Below, piece by piece: positions 59,887 to 64,000 of a stretch of DNA of 64,000 nucleotides. Numbering within the stretch: the stretch's first letter is position 1; each line of letters starts with the position of its first letter. Made by a program: the position numbers and the translations under genes. The notes under the pieces were generated by a model. It had not been told where the DNA came from. It worked only from the letters and a program-made list of their open reading frames with translations, and did no database searches. This DNA is from PGYR01 sp046290495 (GTDB lineage: Bacteria > Bacteroidota > Ignavibacteria > Kapaibacteriales > UBA2268). The DNA is taken from NCBI GenBank assembly GCA_046290495.1, contig JBKAGT010000006.1:1-64000 (forward strand), given 5' to 3'.

Positions 59887-61332
59887 ATGATAGATACTCA
59901 CGCACACATAGACACAGAGAGATTTGAAGAAGACTTTGATGAAGTGATCAACAGGGCAAAAGAATCTGGGGTTGAAAAAGTAATAATACCAGCTATCGAG
60001 CCAGCTGCATTTGATAGAATAGTAGAATTAGCAGAAAAGTATGACGAAATATACTTCGGTATTGGAGTACATCCACACAGTGCAGATAAATATGATGATG
60101 AGGTAGGTGCTAAAATATATGAAATAGCTTCCTCTCATCCGAAATGTGTAGCTGTCGGTGAAATCGGACTTGATTATTTCTATGATAATTTACCTGATAG
60201 AAGAGTGCAGCAACATGCTTTCAGAGAACAAATTAAAATAGCAAAGAAAGTTGGGAAGCCAATAATCGTTCACAATCGGGATTCAGATGAAGATCTTATT
60301 ACATTGCTTTCTGATGAAAAAGATGAAAATTTGGATGCAGTATTGCACTGTTTCCCTGACTCAGTAGATTTACTAAAAAATGCCATGGATTTGGGGTTTT
60401 ATGTATCATTTACTGGTAATATTACGTTTAAGAAGTCTGAACATAAAGAAGTTTTGGAACAAGTACCTATGGATAGGTTTATGATAGAAACTGATTCGCC
60501 ATATATGGCACCTGTACCAAATAGAGGTAAAAGAAATGAACCAAGCTTCGTAACTGAAATAGCAAAAAAAATATCTGAGGTTAAAAATATGAAATATGAA
60601 ACTATTGTAGAGCAAACAATTTCGAACACAAAGAAGTTCTTCGGAATTGCAACTCTTCTAATAGCTATGTTGGCTATGTCAACTACAGCTTATTCGCAAG
60701 ATGAGGAATATTACTACGACGATGAGGAAGACGATTCACCTGTAGAAATTTACGAGGAAGCACCTTATCCAAAATTCATCGGAATTGGTGGGTTCGTTGG
60801 TACTAACACAATCGTGGAAAGCCAAACATTTATTGAAGATGAGAATAAAGAAAGTGAGAATATCTCTTACGAAGGTATCATTGCTTTTGGTGGAACAGTT
60901 ACTTTTGGTGGTATAGCTGATTACTTGATTCTTCAAGCTGGGTACTCTTACTCAAAAAATGAAAAACCAGTAATTACTGCTGGTGCGTTAGAGCCGAATA
61001 TACACCAAATTATTGAGCTTTCAAGTTTATGGATTCCTAATCCCCACAATAAAATTAATGTATATGGTATATTAGGACCAAGTTTTATCATGAATTCAAT
61101 CAATGGAAATGAAAACTCTCAACTTGGTATTAATACCGGAGTGGGTTTTATTCTTAATATTCCGTTAGGCAATATTGGTTTGCTAAACTTAGCTGCTGAG
61201 TGGAAATTGAATTTTGAATTGACTTCTGTAGAGAGAGAACTTTTAAAAGCTGATAATGAATTTGAAACTATAGAGTCGAACAACTTCTACTCTATACCAA
61301 GACTGAATCTGATATTCTATCCGAATTTCTAG
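59887..61332 (+). CDS. TatD-type DNase fused to a signal-peptide-bearing outer-membrane protein
   Basis: From the ATG at 59887 the frame is 481 residues. A complete TatD domain fills residues 1-250: DTHAHID, VGEIGLDYFYD, IIVHNRDSDED, VLHCFPDS, IETDSPYMAPVPNRGKRNEP. Then, with no stop, NTKKFFGIATLLIAMLAMSTTAYSQ reads as a signal peptide, followed by an acidic stretch and a beta-rich domain ending LNLIFYPNF, an outer-membrane-type end. A TatD enzyme works in the cytoplasm, so the joined polypeptide has conflicting targeting. An internal ATG (60589) could produce the exported part alone. No frame disruption is visible at the junction. Confidence 0.85.
   Translation: MIDTHAHIDTERFEEDFDEVINRAKESGVEKVIIPAIEPAAFDRIVELAEKYDEIYFGIGVHPHSADKYDDEVGAKIYEIASSHPKCVAVGEIGLDYFYDNLPDRRVQQHAFREQIKIAKKVGKPIIVHNRDSDEDLITLLSDEKDENLDAVLHCFPDSVDLLKNAMDLGFYVSFTGNITFKKSEHKEVLEQVPMDRFMIETDSPYMAPVPNRGKRNEPSFVTEIAKKISEVKNMKYETIVEQTISNTKKFFGIATLLIAMLAMSTTAYSQDEEYYYDDEEDDSPVEIYEEAPYPKFIGIGGFVGTNTIVESQTFIEDENKESENISYEGIIAFGGTVTFGGIADYLILQAGYSYSKNEKPVITAGALEPNIHQIIELSSLWIPNPHNKINVYGILGPSFIMNSINGNENSQLGINTGVGFILNIPLGNIGLLNLAAEWKLNFELTSVERELLKADNEFETIESNNFYSIPRLNLIFYPNF
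60589..61332 (+). CDS. Candidate nested gene: exported beta-barrel protein inside the TatD frame
   Basis: The ATG at 60589-60591 is in frame and preceded by GAGG at 60577-60580, eight bases upstream. The 247-residue product would begin MKYETIVEQTISNTKKFFGI and pass through a hydrophobic core (ATLLIAMLAMSTTA) with an A-Y-S-Q cleavage site, i.e. an n-region, h-region and c-region of a Sec signal. The remainder is beta-rich with an aromatic C-terminus. This is an inferred alternative product, not a certain gene. Confidence 0.5.
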   Translation: MKYETIVEQTISNTKKFFGIATLLIAMLAMSTTAYSQDEEYYYDDEEDDSPVEIYEEAPYPKFIGIGGFVGTNTIVESQTFIEDENKESENISYEGIIAFGGTVTFGGIADYLILQAGYSYSKNEKPVITAGALEPNIHQIIELSSLWIPNPHNKINVYGILGPSFIMNSINGNENSQLGINTGVGFILNIPLGNIGLLNLAAEWKLNFELTSVERELLKADNEFETIESNNFYSIPRLNLIFYPNF

Positions 61333-61336
61333 AACA

Positions 61337-62599
61337 ATGCAGTTGTCAAGTGCATTAAAATCGTTAGGTCCGGGGCTGCTCTTCGCTGGGGCAGCCGTTG
61401 GCGTATCTCACTTGGTACAATCTACTAGAGCAGGTGCTACTTATGGCTACGAATTAGTCTGGGCAGTTCTGCTAATCAATCTCCTCAAATACCCTTTCTT
61501 CGAAATTGGTCAAAGATACACCACAGTAATGGGCGAAAGTATCATTCGTGGATATTCTAGGTTAGGTGACTGGGCTGTTAAGCTATATCTAGCACTTAAC
61601 ATTGTGCTATCTGTATTTACAGTGGCCGCAATTACATTCGTGGCCTCTGCTATGTTCAACTTTCTGTTTTTCAATTTCACAGGAAACACACTGTCAAACG
61701 AAGTTACGTCAGTAGTTTATCTTGGTATAGTTCTAGTTATTTTAAATGCTGGAAAGTATAATCTTTTCGAGAGCTTTGTGAAATACCTTACTCTTTCACT
61801 CAGTGTGTTGACCCTTATCTCTTTTATTATTGCTCTAACCATAGGTGGGCAACACAGCACAGATTTCATTCCACCAGAAATATTGAACCAAGCAGGAATT
61901 GGATTCCTGTTAGCACTAATGGGTTGGATGCCGGCACCCTTAGAACTCTCTAGTTGGACTTCTATGTGGTCACTAGAAAATGATAAAGCAAACAAAAGCA
62001 AAAAATCATTGTCGGACTCTTTGTTTGACTTTAATGTAGGGTATATAGTCAGTGTCGTATTAGCAATATGTTTTTTGGGGCTTGGAGCTTCTGTAATGTA
62101 TGGTAGTGGTGATACTATATCTGGCAAGGCTGTTGTTTTTGCATCTCAATTGCTATCACTTTACACCGAAGTAATCGGTTCTTGGAGTAAGACTATAATT
62201 GCATTTATTATGTTTGCCACTATGCTCTCAACAGTTATTACTTGTGTAGACGCATATCCACGAGCATTGGCTGAATCACTTGGGATAATAAGAAATACTG
62301 ACTCAGATAAATCGAAGAAAAAATATCTCCTAGTTTTTCAGCTATTTGTAGCCATTGTTTCTTCGGTGCTAATAGTATTTTTTACCCAATCGCTCACTCT
62401 TTTCGTAGATTTGGTGACAATAATTTCGTTCATTTCATCTCCAATTGTAGCATTGCTCAATTTCATGATAGTGAGAAAATCTTTTTTCCCTGCTGAGTAT
62501 CAGCCCTCCAAATGGCTCAATTATTTGAGCTATATTGGTATTGCATTCTTCTTCGGCTTTGTAGCTCTCTTTTTATACAGCAAATTATTTATGTCATAA
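61337..62599 (+). CDS. Nramp-related transporter lacking DPGN and MPH motifs
   Basis: The 420-residue protein has eleven or so membrane helices and starts LGPGLLFAGAAVGVSHLVQSTRAGATYGY. In canonical Mn/Fe Nramp proteins this position holds DPGN; here it is GVSH. The other metal motif, MPH in helix 6, is replaced by MPAPLELS. Both metal-ligand sites are therefore changed, as in Nramp-related magnesium or other-ion transporters. The transported ion is unknown. It starts four bases after the TatD frame and its stop overlaps the alkB start. Confidence 0.85.
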   Translation: MQLSSALKSLGPGLLFAGAAVGVSHLVQSTRAGATYGYELVWAVLLINLLKYPFFEIGQRYTTVMGESIIRGYSRLGDWAVKLYLALNIVLSVFTVAAITFVASAMFNFLFFNFTGNTLSNEVTSVVYLGIVLVILNAGKYNLFESFVKYLTLSLSVLTLISFIIALTIGGQHSTDFIPPEILNQAGIGFLLALMGWMPAPLELSSWTSMWSLENDKANKSKKSLSDSLFDFNVGYIVSVVLAICFLGLGASVMYGSGDTISGKAVVFASQLLSLYTEVIGSWSKTIIAFIMFATMLSTVITCVDAYPRALAESLGIIRNTDSDKSKKKYLLVFQLFVAIVSSVLIVFFTQSLTLFVDLVTIISFISSPIVALLNFMIVRKSFFPAEYQPSKWLNYLSYIGIAFFFGFVALFLYSKLFMS

Positions 62600-63174
62600 T
62601 GAATTCTGTTTACGAAGATGAAGATCTGATATATATAGAGTCTGCAATAGATTCGGATTATTCCTACCAGTTAATGGATCAGTTGAAAAAGAGTATAGAT
62701 TGGACTCAAGATGAGATTTTTATGTTTGGCAGGAAAGTAAAAATACCTCGCTTGAGCAGTTGGTACGGTGACCCGAATGCAAACTATAGCTATTCTGGTT
62801 TGCAGCTAACACCAAACAAATGGACGGAAGAACTAATTGAAATAAAGACAATAGCTGAGAATCAATCCAAACAGATTTATAACAGCGTATTACTAAACTT
62901 TTATCGCGATGGAAATGACTCTATGGGTTGGCACTCAGATGATGAGAAAGAGCTAGGAGTGAATCCTGCAATAGCATCGGTTTCGCTGGGAGGTGAGCGG
63001 AGATTTCTCATTAGAGAAAGAAAAGACCACAAGAATAAGAGAGAAATAACACTAAAAAATGGTAGTTTGTTGATTATGAAAAGTGGATTCCAAAGCAGAT
63101 ATCAACACTCAATACCGAAAACGAGGAAAAAAGTAGGGGAGAGAATTAACTTGACATTCAGGAGGATAGTATGA
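62599..63174 (+). CDS. alkB: AlkB-type 2-oxoglutarate/Fe(II) dioxygenase
   Basis: From the ATG at 62599 the product is 191 residues; the upstream extension is part of the transporter in another frame. It has LNFYRDGNDSMGWHSDDE (HxD iron ligands), SVSLGGERRFLIRER, GSLLIMKSGFQSRYQHSIPK (second His) and RINLTFR (2-oxoglutarate Arg). It repairs alkylated bases by oxidative demethylation. The start overlaps the transporter stop (TAATG), and its stop overlaps anmK (ATGA). Confidence 0.92.
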   Translation: MNSVYEDEDLIYIESAIDSDYSYQLMDQLKKSIDWTQDEIFMFGRKVKIPRLSSWYGDPNANYSYSGLQLTPNKWTEELIEIKTIAENQSKQIYNSVLLNFYRDGNDSMGWHSDDEKELGVNPAIASVSLGGERRFLIRERKDHKNKREITLKNGSLLIMKSGFQSRYQHSIPKTRKKVGERINLTFRRIV

Positions 63175-64000
63175 CTAAAGATTCTGAAATTTTTATAGGT
63201 GTGATGACTGGTACATCTATGGATGGAATAGATATAGCTGCTGCCAAGTTTAACACGGACAATATTGAAATACTATCTATGGGAGAGTATAGCTTTAGTC
63301 CTGAACTGCAACAGTATCTGCTGAACCTAAAGGATAAGACCACCTTACAAGAAATATCGCAACTAAATGTAAGATTTGCTGATGAAGTGGCGAACGCAAT
63401 AAATCTATTCTTGAAAGAGAATGGGATAAATAAAGAAGATGTTAATTCAATTGGTTTTCATGGTCAGACGGTATGGCATCAGCCAGATTCAATAGAATTT
63501 GTTGGCCAAAAAACGGCTTCCACTTACCAGATTGGTTCTGCTGCTCAGCTTGCAATTAAGACAGGAATAAATGTAGTTTCAAATTTCAGAGAGGCCGACA
63601 TAGCGCTCGAAGGTCAAGGGGCGCCACTTGTTCCAATATTCGACTATAGCTATTTGAAATTAGAATCTGAAGACACTATTGTTCTAAACATAGGTGGAAT
63701 AGCTAACATAACATATCTGCCAAAAGGTGCTGGTAAAAGTGATGTGATTGCGTTTGATACTGGGCCAGGGAACTGCTTGATAGATATGATAGCGGCAAAA
63801 TCATTTGGGAAGAGCTATGATGCAGGTGGAGAAATAGCAAAATCAGGAAAGCTTGATGAATCTCTTCTCAGTAAATTGATGAATGAAGATTACATTTCCG
63901 CGAAATATCCTAAATCAACTGGCAAAGAGCTATTCAATAATGACTTTATTGACCGATATAATACCCACGAACTGAAAGATGAAGATTTGCTATGCACTCT
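63171..64000 (+). CDS. anmK: Anhydro-N-acetylmuramic acid kinase, 5' part
   Basis: The frame is open to the end of the window (276 codons seen), so the gene is cut. It begins GVMTGTSMDGIDIAAAKF and has GFHGQTVWHQP, READIALEGQGAPLVPIFDY and NIGGIANITYL, the AnmK signatures. A strong AGGAGG lies before the ATG. The enzyme phosphorylates anhydro-MurNAc released during wall turnover, allowing reuse. It overlaps alkB by four bases. Confidence 0.93.
   Translation, partial: MTKDSEIFIGVMTGTSMDGIDIAAAKFNTDNIEILSMGEYSFSPELQQYLLNLKDKTTLQEISQLNVRFADEVANAINLFLKENGINKEDVNSIGFHGQTVWHQPDSIEFVGQKTASTYQIGSAAQLAIKTGINVVSNFREADIALEGQGAPLVPIFDYSYLKLESEDTIVLNIGGIANITYLPKGAGKSDVIAFDTGPGNCLIDMIAAKSFGKSYDAGGEIAKSGKLDESLLSKLMNEDYISAKYPKSTGKELFNNDFIDRYNTHELKDEDLLCT

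Overview
The window looks like chromosomal DNA of an AT-rich Bacteroidota/Chlorobiota-type (FCB group) bacterium. The evidence is a type IX secretion (T9SS) C-terminal sorting domain, a TonB-receptor/DUF4249-lipoprotein pair, a fused CcoN-CcoO cbb3 oxidase, MbnP-family proteins, and promoters of the TTTG-N20-TAnnTTTG kind. Shine-Dalgarno sequences are present before several genes (ccoQ, ccoG, aqpZ, anmK, the MauG-like gene), which is less typical of Flavobacteriia or Bacteroidia and fits a deeper lineage such as Ignavibacteria or Kapabacteria. That placement is an inference.

Layout. 0-3.3 kb: a leftward MbnP / MauG-MbnH-like / MbnP cluster and a small Cys-rich exported gene, suggestive of copper handling; two of these genes have broken 3' ends. 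3.5-9.4 kb: a PIF1-like helicase, a flotillin/NfeD pair and a CcoI-type copper P-ATPase. 9.4-15.6 kb: a complete type I restriction-modification locus (hsdM, hsdS, hsdR, leftward) whose gaps are filled with GC-rich hairpin repeats. 15.8-28.6 kb: DUF819 and bestrophin membrane proteins, a winged-helix/Crp regulatory cluster, small membrane and exported proteins, an aminotransferase, a methyltransferase, dapB, a first ECF sigma/membrane-partner pair and a HEPN-like gene. 28.8-39.3 kb: a two-domain oxidoreductase, a GH2-like membrane protein, purC-rodA-pdxA, a response-regulator/histidine kinase, a polytopic membrane protein and a flavin reductase. 39.4-46.7 kb: a haem lipoprotein, then ccoS-ccoNO-ccoQ-ccoP-ccoG-fixH-SafE-like for cbb3 oxidase assembly, then aquaporin. 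46.7-48.2 kb: a DtxR-type regulator and tRNA-Pro followed by a repeat array holding a GIY-YIG gene. 48.2-54.5 kb: DUF4249/TonB receptor, a second ECF sigma with a membrane partner ending in a T9SS sorting domain, and a small membrane protein. 54.7-64 kb: an ABC export system, dnaX, bcp, a TatD/outer-membrane-protein fusion, an Nramp-like transporter, alkB and the 5' part of anmK.

How genes fit together. The cco genes at 40-46 kb build a high-affinity terminal oxidase. The P-ATPase at 7 kb is the copper pump this oxidase would need, and the MbnP/MbnH cluster may add periplasmic or surface copper binding. The two ECF sigma loci share one layout: a sigma gene followed at once by a membrane partner with a short cytoplasmic N-terminus, one membrane segment and a large periplasmic part. 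One partner ends in an outer-membrane-like beta domain and the other in a T9SS sorting domain. I consider this the most interesting idea in the window: the partners could report on envelope or secretion status. Other points for follow-up are the TatD fusion with a possible nested start, the tRNA-tail repeat array with an embedded GIY-YIG gene, a DnaX lacking its zinc cysteines, and an Nramp relative lacking both signature motifs.
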